A stretch of 34,505 nt of DNA from Calditrichota bacterium (lineage in GTDB: Bacteria > Zhuqueibacterota > Zhuqueibacteria > Residuimicrobiales > Krinioviventaceae). The first letter of the stretch is position 1. Each line of letters begins with the position of its first letter. The translations under genes and the position numbers were made by a program. The stretch is from assembly GCA_013152225.1 (NCBI GenBank), contig JAADGR010000276.1:1-34505 (forward strand), written 5' to 3'. The notes beneath the pieces were generated by a model. That model ran no database searches and had not been told where the DNA came from. It saw only the letters and a program-made list of their open reading frames with translations. Shown here in pieces: positions 19,707 to 29,482 of the stretch.

Positions 19707-20406
19707 TTGCTCTTCCTTTTCGTTAGCCCGGGATAAATTTTCCATTATCAATGTTAGGTCACGATGCCGTTTATCCTCGATCGACGCTATCTATTTGGAT
19801 GATTGGCTCGCTTAAAGGATTCGGGGATTCTGTTCAATTTTTAATAATACTGATTCGGTAAAATGAGAATAATTGCAGGTAAGGAATTAGAGAATGAGCA
19901 TAGGTACTGTGTCAGGGGTTACAGATGATAGTACTGGAGAATTCACAGGTTTGTGCGATGAAAATGAAGGTCGGATTGTACGCCACAGCCTGCACCCCAA
20001 CCGGTAGTCTTTTCTTCCCCATGGTTTTGTCCACTATCGCAAAAAATCTTGTTCTTCAGTCTCAATCCAGTTTCAATCCTGGGGTTCTTTCCGACAGCAT
20101 ACTATCTCGAATGTTGATTTATATAAAGTTACGCTCGGGGATACGATAATCTCCGTTTTTGTATTGTTTGGCAGGTAGTTTTTTATTGCTTTTTCTTTCA
20201 AAAAGTTTAAAAAAACAAGAGTAAAGTGTTGTATTTTAAAGGAACTATGTTGTATACGATTTACTTGGCTTTTGAGTATACTGTTTTTCTGTATCGTACC
20301 ATTATTATTGTTCTCAGCTTTGATATAATATTCATTTAATTTGAAAAAAGCAAGAACTAAAGTGACATCACTTGTTATTTGATAAGCAGGGAGTGCTGGC
20401 AGGTAT

Positions 20407-20437
20407 AAAAAAAGGCAGCCAAAGCCGCCTTTTTTTA
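20407..20437. terminator. Bidirectional rho-independent terminator
   Basis: AAAAAAAGGCAGCcaaaGCCGCCTTTTTTT. Confidence 0.65.
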
Positions 20438-20441
20438 AAAA

Positions 20442-20586
20442 AATATGATTATGCAGATATTTCAGCTAGTGCAAAATTGCGGTAATAATCGGAGTGCAAT
20501 CCCTTTATGGATTGCACTGCGGCGCATAAAGGCGCCGCACTCCTTGCCGAAAAGATGTTTAGCTGAGGCATTTGCATAATCATATT
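20442..20586. repeat. Nested palindromic element: 26-bp imperfect inverted repeat enclosing the 53-bp double-hairpin core (20491..20543)
   Basis: Left arm 20442..20467 aatatgattatgcagatatttcagct; right arm 20561..20586 reverse complement aatatgattatgcaaatgcctcagct (22/26). Core GGAGTGCAATCCCTTTATGGATTGCACTGCGGCGCATAAAGGCGCCGCACTCC. Confidence 0.85.
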
Positions 20587-20602
20587 AAAAAAATTGCAGA
20601 GG

Positions 20603-21274
20603 CTACATTCGATCCTCGAGCCTGAATTCCTTGTAAAGTTTCATCACTGCCGGGACATAAGCACGGGTTTCGGCATATAAAATTTTGTTGTTGCGATTAG
20701 CGGCCAGCCACATTTCCGCGCGTTTCGGGCCGCCATTGTACGCGGCCAGGCCGCCGTCCTTTTCGTACATTTTAACCATTTCGCTCAGGTAACGGCAGCC
20801 AAGACGAATATTAATTATCGGATCAAACAACATATCCGACGATATCCATTCCAATCCCTCTTCTACTGCAAGAAATGCACCGGTCGTCGGCATGACCTGC
20901 ATTAGCCCCATTGCCCCTACTTTTGAAGTTATTTTCGGATCCCAGGTTTTGGCGCTTTCGTGGGTAATCGTAGCGCAAATGAAATCAATGTTGAGATTAG
21001 GGTATTTGCGACTCATAACATAGATTTCATTTGCTATCGCGGTCTCTGTTTTTTCGTCTATTTTTTTATTATATCGGGATATAATATCCACTATTTTGGC
21101 GATACTTGTTTGGCGTTCCTTGTCAATAGATGCGACTATTTTTTGCTCATAAACCGACTGTGAGAGCTGATGCAAATTATTCTCAGGTGCTACAACATAT
21201 TGATTATAGACGAAACCACAAGAGGCCAGGCCGAGAATTATGAATATGAAAAACAAAGCAATCTTTATTTTCAT
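20603..21274 (-). CDS. Lytic transglycosylase (SLT domain), membrane-anchored
   Basis: ATITHESAKTWDPKITSKVGAMGLMQVMPTTGAF; IRLGCRYLSEMVKMY; AAYNGGPKR; N-terminal hydrophobic segment. ORF extends to 21325; start at 21274 preferred. Confidence 0.88.
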   Translation of the reverse strand: MKIKIALFFIFIILGLASCGFVYNQYVVAPENNLHQLSQSVYEQKIVASIDKERQTSIAKIVDIISRYNKKIDEKTETAIANEIYVMSRKYPNLNIDFICATITHESAKTWDPKITSKVGAMGLMQVMPTTGAFLAVEEGLEWISSDMLFDPIINIRLGCRYLSEMVKMYEKDGGLAAYNGGPKRAEMWLAANRNNKILYAETRAYVPAVMKLYKEFRLEDRM

Positions 21275-21775
21275 ACTCCCTCTTTTTTGTGGTTGCATTA
21301 TTTCCTCCAATGGAATTTGTGGCATTTAAAATAAAGAATCTAACAAAATCTACGCTGTTTCCATTCCCCGTAGCATGATTTTAGTCACAAAACGTTTCTT
21401 TCACAAAACGAGCATAACCTGATTAGAAAAGGACTTTATCGATAACCAATCAAATAAAAGCAGTCGGCCAACTCTCTTATTTAAAGAACAGACAACTTTT
21501 GTGCCATTGGATGCTTTTTACGTCCTCTGATGGTAAAAAACGAATGCGAAAGATCAATTTTATTTGTAATAAAATCAAGGTTCCCGGTAAAAAATCTTGA
21601 GAAAGAAATAACTGTCGGAAAGGAGATTCAATTTTTCGAGGTTTCTTGACCAATTCCTGTCCCAAACGTGGCATATTTTACCCATCTACTGTTCATATTG
21701 AAACATAGTGCATCAATTTGTTCAACTCTTTTTTTTTCCGTGTTGAGGAGAATCTTTTTGTATGAGCAATTCCTG

Positions 21776-21804
21776 TTGACAATGACCTAAATCTTTTGTA
21801 AAAT
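21776..21804 (+). promoter_or_regulatory. Sigma70-type promoter upstream of the PEPCK gene
   Basis: TTGACA (21776..21781), 17-bp spacer, TAAAAT (21799..21804), about 125 nt before the ATG. Confidence 0.55.
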
Positions 21805-21928
21805 CTGTTGTTTAAATTAATCTTGGCCAAAATTCCGTTATTCCTTCCTTAACCTTTAAAACACAATAAAACAGTCGATTCAAAGCTTTCGACGAATACA
21901 TCCAAATTGAATACACAAAGGAGAGATT

Positions 21929-23728
21929 ATGACTGAAAATAAAAAACTAAAAAAATGGGTAGAGGAAATGGCTGAAATGTGCCGGCCCGATCAGATATAC
22001 TGGTGTGATGGTTCCCAGGAAGAATATGATCGCCTTTGCGATGAAGCTGTAGCCCGTGGTTCCTTTATCAAATTGAACGAAGAAAAAAGACCCGGCAGTT
22101 ACCTCGTGCGCTCTGATCCTGCCGATGTTGCCCGCGTCGAGGGCAGGACTTTTATTTGCTCGAAAAGAGAAGAAGACGCAGGACCAACCAATAACTGGAT
22201 GGACCCTGAGAAAATGAAGGACACACTTCGTGGACATTTTAAAGCAAGCATGAAGGGTCGCACCATGTATGTAATCCCGTACAGCATGGGCCCCCTGGGT
22301 TCGGAAATATCGCATATCGGCATTGAACTTACCGATTCGATTTATGTTGTGACCAACATGCGTATTATGACGCGCATGGGTCAGGCGGTTCTCGATGTCT
22401 TGGGCGCTGAAGGCGATTTTGTCAAATGCCTGCATTCCGTAGGTGCACCTTTGGCAGAAGGGGAAAAGGATGTTCCCTGGCCCTGCGATGCAAACAATAA
22501 ATTCATTAGTCATTTCCCGGAAGAAAAAGCAATCTGGTCTTATGGCAGTGGTTACGGCGGCAATGCCCTGTTGGGGAAAAAATGTTTTGCTTTGCGCATT
22601 GCTTCGGCAATGGCGAAAGAACAGGGCTGGATGGCGGAGCACATGCTCATTCTGGGTATTACTTCTCCTGAAGGCGAGAAAAAATATATTGCCGCAGCGT
22701 TTCCCAGCGCGTGCGGTAAAACGAATCTGGCCATGCTTATTCCTACTCTGCCGGGTTGGAAAGTGGAAACAGTCGGCGATGACATCGCCTGGATGGCTTT
22801 TGGCAAAGACGGCCGACTCTACGCCGTCAATCCCGAGGCAGGTTTCTTTGGCGTGGCTCCCGGTACTTCAATGGAATCGAATCCGAATGCCATGCTTTCT
22901 TTGACCAAAAACTCAATTTTTACAAATGTAGCCATGACCCCCGACGGCGATGTTTGGTGGGAAGGCATGACAGACGAACCACCGGCAAAATTAACGAGCT
23001 GGATTGGCGAGGAGTGGACGCCGGATTCGGACAAACTTTCATCCCATCCCAATGCACGTTTCACCGCACCGGCAGCACAATGCCCGGTCATCGATCCGAA
23101 CTGGGAAAATCCTACCGGCGTTCCGATTTCCGCCATTCTTTTTGGAGGACGAAGGCCGAGTGTCATTCCGCTGATTCATCAGGCTTTAAGCTGGCAGCAC
23201 GGGACATTTCTCGGATCCATTGTTTCTTCGGAACGAACCGCCGCTGCTGCAGGAAAAGTTGGCGTTCTTCGCCGCGATCCCATGGCCATGCTGCCGTTCT
23301 GTGGATACAACATGGGTGATTATTTCAGCCATTGGCTTTCCATTGAAGGGAGAACGACTCCCGACAAGCTGCCAAAGATATTCTATGTGAATTGGTTTCG
23401 CAAAGATGCGGAAGGTAACTGGTTGTGGCCCGGATATGGCGAAAACAGCCGCGTGCTCAAATGGGTTTTCGAGCGTTGCAATGGTTCCGGGAATGCGGTT
23501 GAAACCCCCATTGGAAATGTGCCTGCTTTGGATGCTGTCGATCGGACCGGCCTCGATATTTCAGATCAGGAAATGGCCGCGCTTTTAACTGTCGATCCTG
23601 AATTGTGGTTGAAGGAAGTGGAAAGTATCAGGGAACATTACAAAACCTTCGGAGACAAACTCCCTCAGGGATTAAAAGATGAACTTTCCTCGCTGGAAGA
23701 TCGACTTTTGCAGGCTGTGAAAAAGTAA
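21929..23728 (+). CDS. pckG: Phosphoenolpyruvate carboxykinase (GTP)
   Basis: [59 protein letters not shown] ggaga upstream. Confidence 0.97.
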   Translation: MTENKKLKKWVEEMAEMCRPDQIYWCDGSQEEYDRLCDEAVARGSFIKLNEEKRPGSYLVRSDPADVARVEGRTFICSKREEDAGPTNNWMDPEKMKDTLRGHFKASMKGRTMYVIPYSMGPLGSEISHIGIELTDSIYVVTNMRIMTRMGQAVLDVLGAEGDFVKCLHSVGAPLAEGEKDVPWPCDANNKFISHFPEEKAIWSYGSGYGGNALLGKKCFALRIASAMAKEQGWMAEHMLILGITSPEGEKKYIAAAFPSACGKTNLAMLIPTLPGWKVETVGDDIAWMAFGKDGRLYAVNPEAGFFGVAPGTSMESNPNAMLSLTKNSIFTNVAMTPDGDVWWEGMTDEPPAKLTSWIGEEWTPDSDKLSSHPNARFTAPAAQCPVIDPNWENPTGVPISAILFGGRRPSVIPLIHQALSWQHGTFLGSIVSSERTAAAAGKVGVLRRDPMAMLPFCGYNMGDYFSHWLSIEGRTTPDKLPKIFYVNWFRKDAEGNWLWPGYGENSRVLKWVFERCNGSGNAVETPIGNVPALDAVDRTGLDISDQEMAALLTVDPELWLKEVESIREHYKTFGDKLPQGLKDELSSLEDRLLQAVKK

Positions 23729-23783
23729 AACTCGTACGAAATAAAATCAACCGTTTTGTAACGTTCAGGAAACTTTAATTTCC

Positions 23784-23819
23784 AGACTTCAAAGGTCTCT
23801 CAGACCTTTGAGGTCTTTT
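23784..23819 (+). terminator. Rho-independent terminator after pckG
   Basis: gacttCAAAGGTCT-ctc-AGACCTTTGaggtc followed by tttt. Confidence 0.7.
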
Positions 23820-23855
23820 CTGTATACTGCTAACTGAGCAATGCGAAGCCGACTC

Positions 23856-23944
23856 GTCATTCAGTAAGAATCTTGTTGGCTGGACAATTAAATAATAGAA
23901 CCACCAATTCCAGCGTTTTCCCGACAAGATTCCTTCTGAATGAC
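23856..23944 (-). repeat. Dispersed repeat with terminal inverted repeats (family GTCATTCnG..GAATCTTGT), copy 2
   Basis: gtcattcagtaagaatcttgttgg ... ccgacaagattccttctgaatgac; reverse complement aligns with 1035..1112. Confidence 0.75.
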
Positions 23945-24024
23945 ACGCTGCGTTCTGTTACATCTTTTAATTCTCAAATGAACAAAGGTGAACCCCCGCG
24001 ACATTAAAAGTTTCTCATATAAAA

Positions 24025-25149
24025 TCAGGTTTGCTGCCTTTGCGAACCATTCGCCGGCAATTGAATCCTGAACGAACTTCCTTCACCAACCCGGCTTTCC
24101 ACGACAAGTTTTCCGCCATGCTTTTCAACAAATTCTTTGCAGAGAATGAGTCCCAGGCCGCTGCCTTTTTCTCCCGCTGTTCCCACAGTGGAAATTTTAT
24201 CGGCTACGGAAAAAAGCTTGGGGATCATTTCAGGTGCTATACCAACACCCGTATCATTCACGCTAATTTCTACAGTCCCGTCCGTCTTTTGGGTTGCCAC
24301 TGTTATCTCCCCTCCGCTGGGAGTGAATTTCAGCGCATTGATCAGCAAATTTCTGATCACGAGATCTATCATATCTTTGTCGATTTTAATTTCTCCCGTA
24401 AAATCAAGCCTGGGTTTTAAGGATATTTTTTTATTCTCCGCAGTTTCAGTCAATAATCCGAGATTGGTTTTAATCATTTTCCCGACTGCAACCATTTCGG
24501 GACTGAATTGAATTGTTCCCGTCTGGGAACGGGACCATTGCAAAAGATTATCCAGCAATTCTCTTGTGGAATCGGACGTTTCCTTCAACGATTCCAGCAG
24601 TTCGTCGATTTCTTCTTTTGGAATTTCTCCAAAGTATTTTGAAATGAGTGAAATGAATGCAGAAATTGTTGCAAAGGGGCTTCTTAAATCATGAGCGATG
24701 ATGGAGAAAAACATATCCTTTGTCGCCACAAGCTCCTGAAGCTTTTCTCGTGAGCGTTTGAGTTCGACGTGCGTTTTGACCCTTGCCAGCAATTCGGTGG
24801 CATTGAAAGGCTTGGTCACATAATCGACCGCACCCAACTCAAACCCATTGACCACATCTTCAATTTCAGTTTTTGCTGTCAGAAAAATGACGGGAATGTC
24901 CTTTGCCTTCTCATCCGCTTTGAGTCTTTTGCAGACCTCGAAGCCGTCGAGTTCGGGCATCATAACGTCGAGCAAAATCAGGTCGGGTGAAATATTATTG
25001 ATGTTTTCAAGCGCCTGCTTGCCGTTGGTAGCAAATGCAATTTTATAGTTTTGCCGCTTGAGAATTGTACCCAATACTTGCAAGTTTTTTGCAACGTCAT
25101 CGACAATAAATATCAGTGCTTTATCATCGTTTTCTACCCTGCTTTCCAT
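24025..25149 (-). CDS. Response regulator-histidine kinase fusion (REC-HisKA-HATPase)
   Basis: FIVDDVAKNLQVLG...LILLDVMMPELDGFEVC...FLTA...TKPF; IIAHDLRSPFATISAF H-box; NLLINALKFTPSGG; NDTGVGIAPE; EKGSGLGLILCKEF. Confidence 0.95.
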   Translation of the reverse strand: MESRVENDDKALIFIVDDVAKNLQVLGTILKRQNYKIAFATNGKQALENINNISPDLILLDVMMPELDGFEVCKRLKADEKAKDIPVIFLTAKTEIEDVVNGFELGAVDYVTKPFNATELLARVKTHVELKRSREKLQELVATKDMFFSIIAHDLRSPFATISAFISLISKYFGEIPKEEIDELLESLKETSDSTRELLDNLLQWSRSQTGTIQFSPEMVAVGKMIKTNLGLLTETAENKKISLKPRLDFTGEIKIDKDMIDLVIRNLLINALKFTPSGGEITVATQKTDGTVEISVNDTGVGIAPEMIPKLFSVADKISTVGTAGEKGSGLGLILCKEFVEKHGGKLVVESRVGEGSSFRIQLPANGSQRQQT

Positions 25150-25163
25150 TTTACAACTCCATT

Positions 25164-28100
25164 CTATATGTTTTCTATTAATTGGGGAAAGAAATCAAGT
25201 GTTTTTGTCAGGCCGTCGATATCAAATTTTTGCGCTTCTGTGAGAATTTTTTCACCGTATTCCTTCAAAACATCTACCTGATTTTCAGCACCGAGATGTT
25301 TGATCTTTTCACCGAAGGATTCGATATCTTCGATAATCAGGGAATTATGAACATTTTCCCATTCGCCGGCAAGTTCTTCTTTCGATGAAAGCAAAAACTT
25401 GCGCAAAGATTCTTTTTTCTCCACGCTCATTTGCGTCATTGTGTCGATTTCAAATTCATGAAATTCCTGCTCAAGTCGCTTATCCTCAAGCTTTTCATAA
25501 GGCAGGAATCTCGTGAGTTCTTTAAAAAGCTGCGTCATTGAAACCGGTTTTCTCAAATATCCATCGCTGCCGATGTCTTTTACCTTTTGTTCTTCATTCA
25601 AGAGGGCGGAAGCGGTGAGTGCAATAATCGGAATGTGTTTTAAATTGTTATCGCTCTTGAGATATTTAATAGCTGCATAGCCGTCCATCACAGGCATTTT
25701 AATGTCCATCAAAATGAGATCAGGCTGATATTTCAGGGCGTTCTCAATTCCTTCTTTGCCATTTTCAGCTTCAAACAATTCGATTCCATGCTCACCGCTG
25801 AGAAAGCCTTTGACAAGCAGTCTGTTTGCAGGGACATCATCTACAACTAGAATTCGGGATTTGTGAAATCTGATAGAACCCGGAGAATCCTCATCATTTT
25901 TATCCGGTTTTTCGATCACCGAGGCAACATTTATATTTTTCAGTGTCACAATAAATTTGCTGCCTTTGCCTATCTCGCTTTCGAGCGAAATGCTGCCGCC
26001 CATCATTTCAACCAGCCTTTTAGTAATTGCCAGCCCCAATCCGGTGCCGCCATATTTATTTATGCTTTGACCTTCCTGTTGACTAAAGGCGTCAAATATC
26101 TTTTTAATCTGCCGCTCTTCTATGCCGATGCCGGTATCTTCCACGGAAAAAACAAGATTAAGCATTGAATGATCTTCTTGTGTGTAATCTTTTTCCACCG
26201 ATAATTTAATGTAACCTTTATCTGTGAATTTTACCGCATTACCGGCAAGATTAAGAAGAATCTGTCGAATGCGAACCTCATCCAAAATCAGGGCTTTCGG
26301 TAGTGCCGGATCAATTTCCATTATAAATTCCAGACCTTTTTCCCGGACTTTCCAGGAAAAGATGGTTTTCATTTCTTCAAAAATGGAAAAAGTATCAACC
26401 GAACGTGGCTGCAATTCCAGCTTTCCGGCCTCGATCTTCGACAGGTCGAGAATGTCGTTGATCAAACTCAGAAGGGTTTTGCCGCTTGAAGCTATCGCTT
26501 CAACCTGTTCCTTTTGCACGCCGTCTTTGATGCTCTGTCTCAGAATTTCCGCAAAACCTAATATAGCATTCATCGGCGTTCGGATTTCGTGACTCATATT
26601 GGCCAGAAAAACGCTTTTGGCCTTGTTGGCTTTTTCTGCAGCCTCCTTCGCTTTCTCAAGTTCCGCTTCGTATTGTTTTTGTTCGGTGATGTCCTGCGAT
26701 GTGCCGATAACTTTTAATGAATCATCATTTCCATTTCTCCCAATGTCCAGGAATACACTTTTCATCCATCTCATCTCACCATCCGGTTTTACGATCCGAT
26801 ATTCTACCGGCTCATCCCGTTGGGAAGATGAATCTATGTCAAGTATGCGCTGCATCTTTTCGATATCTTCCGGACTGACCAGATTGAGATAATACGATCT
26901 GAAATTCCTGATTATTTTTTTTTCTGTTGTCCCATGTATGCGAAACATTTCACTCGACCAGATGGCTGTGTCTTCATCCACATTCCATTCACTGCTGCCC
27001 ACTTTGGCAATCCGTTGGGCCTGCTTTAGGCGCTTTTCACTTTTCGACAACATCTCTTCAGCTCGTTTTTGGTCGCTAATGTCCAGGGCGACGCCAATTA
27101 TGCCGCCAATCTCCCCGGTGGCATTTTTGAAAACTGTTTTATTGACGATGACAGTGTGGAGCGAACCATCTCCATATTTCGCCACTGTTTCGTATGCGTG
27201 GGCTTTTTGCGTTTGTAATAATTCACGATCCATTTTGTCATACTTTTCTGCGAATTCGCGGGATGTAAGAGCAAAATCCGTTTTGCCAATAATATCTTTT
27301 TTGGGTAACCCCATCATTTTTTCAAATTCTTTATTACATCCCGTGTAAGCAAAATTTTCATCTTTGTAAAATACCGGTGTCGGTATTGTATCCAAAAGTA
27401 TTTCGATAAATTTGAACTGGGCCTGTAGTGCCTTTTCCGCATTTTTCCGCTCCGTAATGTCGACGATTGTACCGAAAGCGCCCTTTATTTCATTTTTTTC
27501 GTTATATCGCGGGGAGCATGTGACCAGCAGTTCCTTTCTTTTTCCATATTCGGAAATAAATGTCAATTCGGAAGTCGTAATCTCTCCCTTTTCGCGTTCT
27601 TGCTTATTTGCTTCTAAAATTTCCCGCGATTTTTTGTCAAACAAATCCGCCAGGTTCATGCCCATGAGGGACGGCGTATTGGTTTCAAAAATTTCGGCAA
27701 ACGCAGGGTTGGAGAAAATTATATTATCGTTAGAATCGATAATGCCAATGCCTTCCTGAATATTATGAAAAATATCGTTTAAAAGCATTTGCTGCCTGTG
27801 GAATTTCTCTTCGGTTCTTTTGCGCTCCGTGGCATCGATCGAGTACTCGATCATTTGAATGACATCACCGTCCTGGTTGAAGATTGGAAAAGCGTGAACA
27901 TCAAAAACTCTCTCTTCTCCAGCCAGCAAACGATGAACATGCTCAAGAAACACCGGCTTTTTGGTTTTTTTTACTTCTTCAAGAGGGCAGCGATGGCCTT
28001 CCTCTTCGCATTGCTCCGCCCTGTGATGAGAAAGTTGGTAGTAGGTTGTATTTTGTATGTTGTCCAGGTTTTTGGCAGCAGAATTTGCCATCAGGATTTT

Positions 28101-29261
28101 CCGGGTCTCAACGTCGACAACATAAAAGGGTTGCGATAATGAATCAAGAACAGTTTCCAGGAAGGCTTTTTGATCTTTTAATTCATGTTGTATTTTTTTT
28201 CGTTCGAATAATTCCTTTTTAATTTTTTCTTCGGACTTTAAAAGTTTGTTAGAATAATTCGTCAACATAACCAGAGCAGTTATGATGATTGCAAAAATAA
28301 TGATACCGGCCAAAACGAAATGCCAATATTGCTTTAATGCATCCATAAACATGATTTGGCCGAAATGCTCATAAGGAGGAAGTTTTAATTCTTCGAGGCA
28401 TTTATGCACCGGCTGGTAATTCAATGCAAGTGACCATCCTGCAATACGTGCTGCTACTGCCGCCGGATGATTTTGGGGCATTTGCAAAAGTTTTGCTTCA
28501 ACTCGTTCTGCTATTGAATTGGGAACATGTTTCAATTTGGCGATAGGCCATTCCGGATATTGAGATGTGGAATGCATGAGAGGAAAAGTATCATCCTTTG
28601 TCAGATGATTGTTGATGACGGCAAATCCCATAGGATTAATTTTTCCTGTTGCAACAAGTTCTTCGAAAATCCCGGTTCTGATGATGCCCGCATCGACGAT
28701 TCCCTTGCGTACAGCATAAACAACCGAATCCTGACTCCCGGCGAAAAGCAAGCTGCTAAAATCATGCTCAGGAACTATCTTGCTTTCCTTGAAAAGCCTC
28801 TCAGCCATAATCCAGCCACCGAAAGAAAATTTTTCGACAGCCATAACACGCTTGTTTAACAAGTCCTGAACAGTCCTGATTTTTTTCTTATCGGTTCTTG
28901 TGAAAATGAGACTGCCGAATACCGCCAGAACCCGGTTTTTTACCAGTCTGCGTATTGTTGCGATTTTTACAGCGCCATCCTTCATTTCTAGCTGCACATA
29001 CAGAGCAGGATTTGTAATAACAAAGTCGACCCACTCGTTCTCCGCAGATGCCATGAACTCTTGAAAAGAAAGAGGAATAACTTTGAATTGATAGTTCGGA
29101 ATTTCATGGCTCAGGTATTTTGCAGTTGGCTCCCAGGTTTGAAAGCATTTATCGACACCTCTGTCCGCTAAAACACCAATTTTGAGGATTTTGTTGTTTT
29201 GTGAGAATGCCGGGAGAAACGATAAAAGAAGACACAGAACAGAAATAACACACTTCATCAT
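25164..29261 (-). CDS. Hybrid sensor histidine kinase: signal peptide, PhnD-like periplasmic-binding domain, TM, about 4 PAS, HisKA, HATPase, REC, C-terminal helical/Hpt-like region
   Basis: LKIGVLADRGVDKCFQTWEPTAKYLS (PhnD-like); FVLAGIIIFAIIITALVML TM; several PAS blocks; FLANMSHEIRTPMNAILGF; NLAGNAVKFTDKG; GGTGLGLAITKRLVEMMGG; ILVVDDVPANR...LILMDIKMPVMDGY. Confidence 0.93.
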   Translation of the reverse strand: MMKCVISVLCLLLSFLPAFSQNNKILKIGVLADRGVDKCFQTWEPTAKYLSHEIPNYQFKVIPLSFQEFMASAENEWVDFVITNPALYVQLEMKDGAVKIATIRRLVKNRVLAVFGSLIFTRTDKKKIRTVQDLLNKRVMAVEKFSFGGWIMAERLFKESKIVPEHDFSSLLFAGSQDSVVYAVRKGIVDAGIIRTGIFEELVATGKINPMGFAVINNHLTKDDTFPLMHSTSQYPEWPIAKLKHVPNSIAERVEAKLLQMPQNHPAAVAARIAGWSLALNYQPVHKCLEELKLPPYEHFGQIMFMDALKQYWHFVLAGIIIFAIIITALVMLTNYSNKLLKSEEKIKKELFERKKIQHELKDQKAFLETVLDSLSQPFYVVDVETRKILMANSAAKNLDNIQNTTYYQLSHHRAEQCEEEGHRCPLEEVKKTKKPVFLEHVHRLLAGEERVFDVHAFPIFNQDGDVIQMIEYSIDATERKRTEEKFHRQQMLLNDIFHNIQEGIGIIDSNDNIIFSNPAFAEIFETNTPSLMGMNLADLFDKKSREILEANKQEREKGEITTSELTFISEYGKRKELLVTCSPRYNEKNEIKGAFGTIVDITERKNAEKALQAQFKFIEILLDTIPTPVFYKDENFAYTGCNKEFEKMMGLPKKDIIGKTDFALTSREFAEKYDKMDRELLQTQKAHAYETVAKYGDGSLHTVIVNKTVFKNATGEIGGIIGVALDISDQKRAEEMLSKSEKRLKQAQRIAKVGSSEWNVDEDTAIWSSEMFRIHGTTEKKIIRNFRSYYLNLVSPEDIEKMQRILDIDSSSQRDEPVEYRIVKPDGEMRWMKSVFLDIGRNGNDDSLKVIGTSQDITEQKQYEAELEKAKEAAEKANKAKSVFLANMSHEIRTPMNAILGFAEILRQSIKDGVQKEQVEAIASSGKTLLSLINDILDLSKIEAGKLELQPRSVDTFSIFEEMKTIFSWKVREKGLEFIMEIDPALPKALILDEVRIRQILLNLAGNAVKFTDKGYIKLSVEKDYTQEDHSMLNLVFSVEDTGIGIEERQIKKIFDAFSQQEGQSINKYGGTGLGLAITKRLVEMMGGSISLESEIGKGSKFIVTLKNINVASVIEKPDKNDEDSPGSIRFHKSRILVVDDVPANRLLVKGFLSGEHGIELFEAENGKEGIENALKYQPDLILMDIKMPVMDGYAAIKYLKSDNNLKHIPIIALTASALLNEEQKVKDIGSDGYLRKPVSMTQLFKELTRFLPYEKLEDKRLEQEFHEFEIDTMTQMSVEKKESLRKFLLSSKEELAGEWENVHNSLIIEDIESFGEKIKHLGAENQVDVLKEYGEKILTEAQKFDIDGLTKTLDFFPQLIENI

Positions 29262-29482
29262 CAACCCTTCCACTATATTCTATATATTTAAGATTATCAG
29301 TAAACAATGAGCAGGGGAGATACAATAGGAGGCATGAATAAGAATGCAAAGCAACGGTGCAGGCAAAGGCTCAGGTTCTAATAAGAGTAGAGAAAATTAT
29401 GAAATACGCAGATTAATTTGTTGATTCTTTGACAAAATATCTTTAAACTTGTTTTATAATTACTTTTAAAGGTTTATTCGTT

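Noticed and set aside
21947-22642. 231-aa minus-strand ORF
   Set aside because: Antisense to PEPCK with no domain signal.
29429-29460. Sigma70 promoter for hutH (TTGACA...TATAAT)
   Set aside because: Boxes are clear but the spacer is 20 bp, too long for a confident call.
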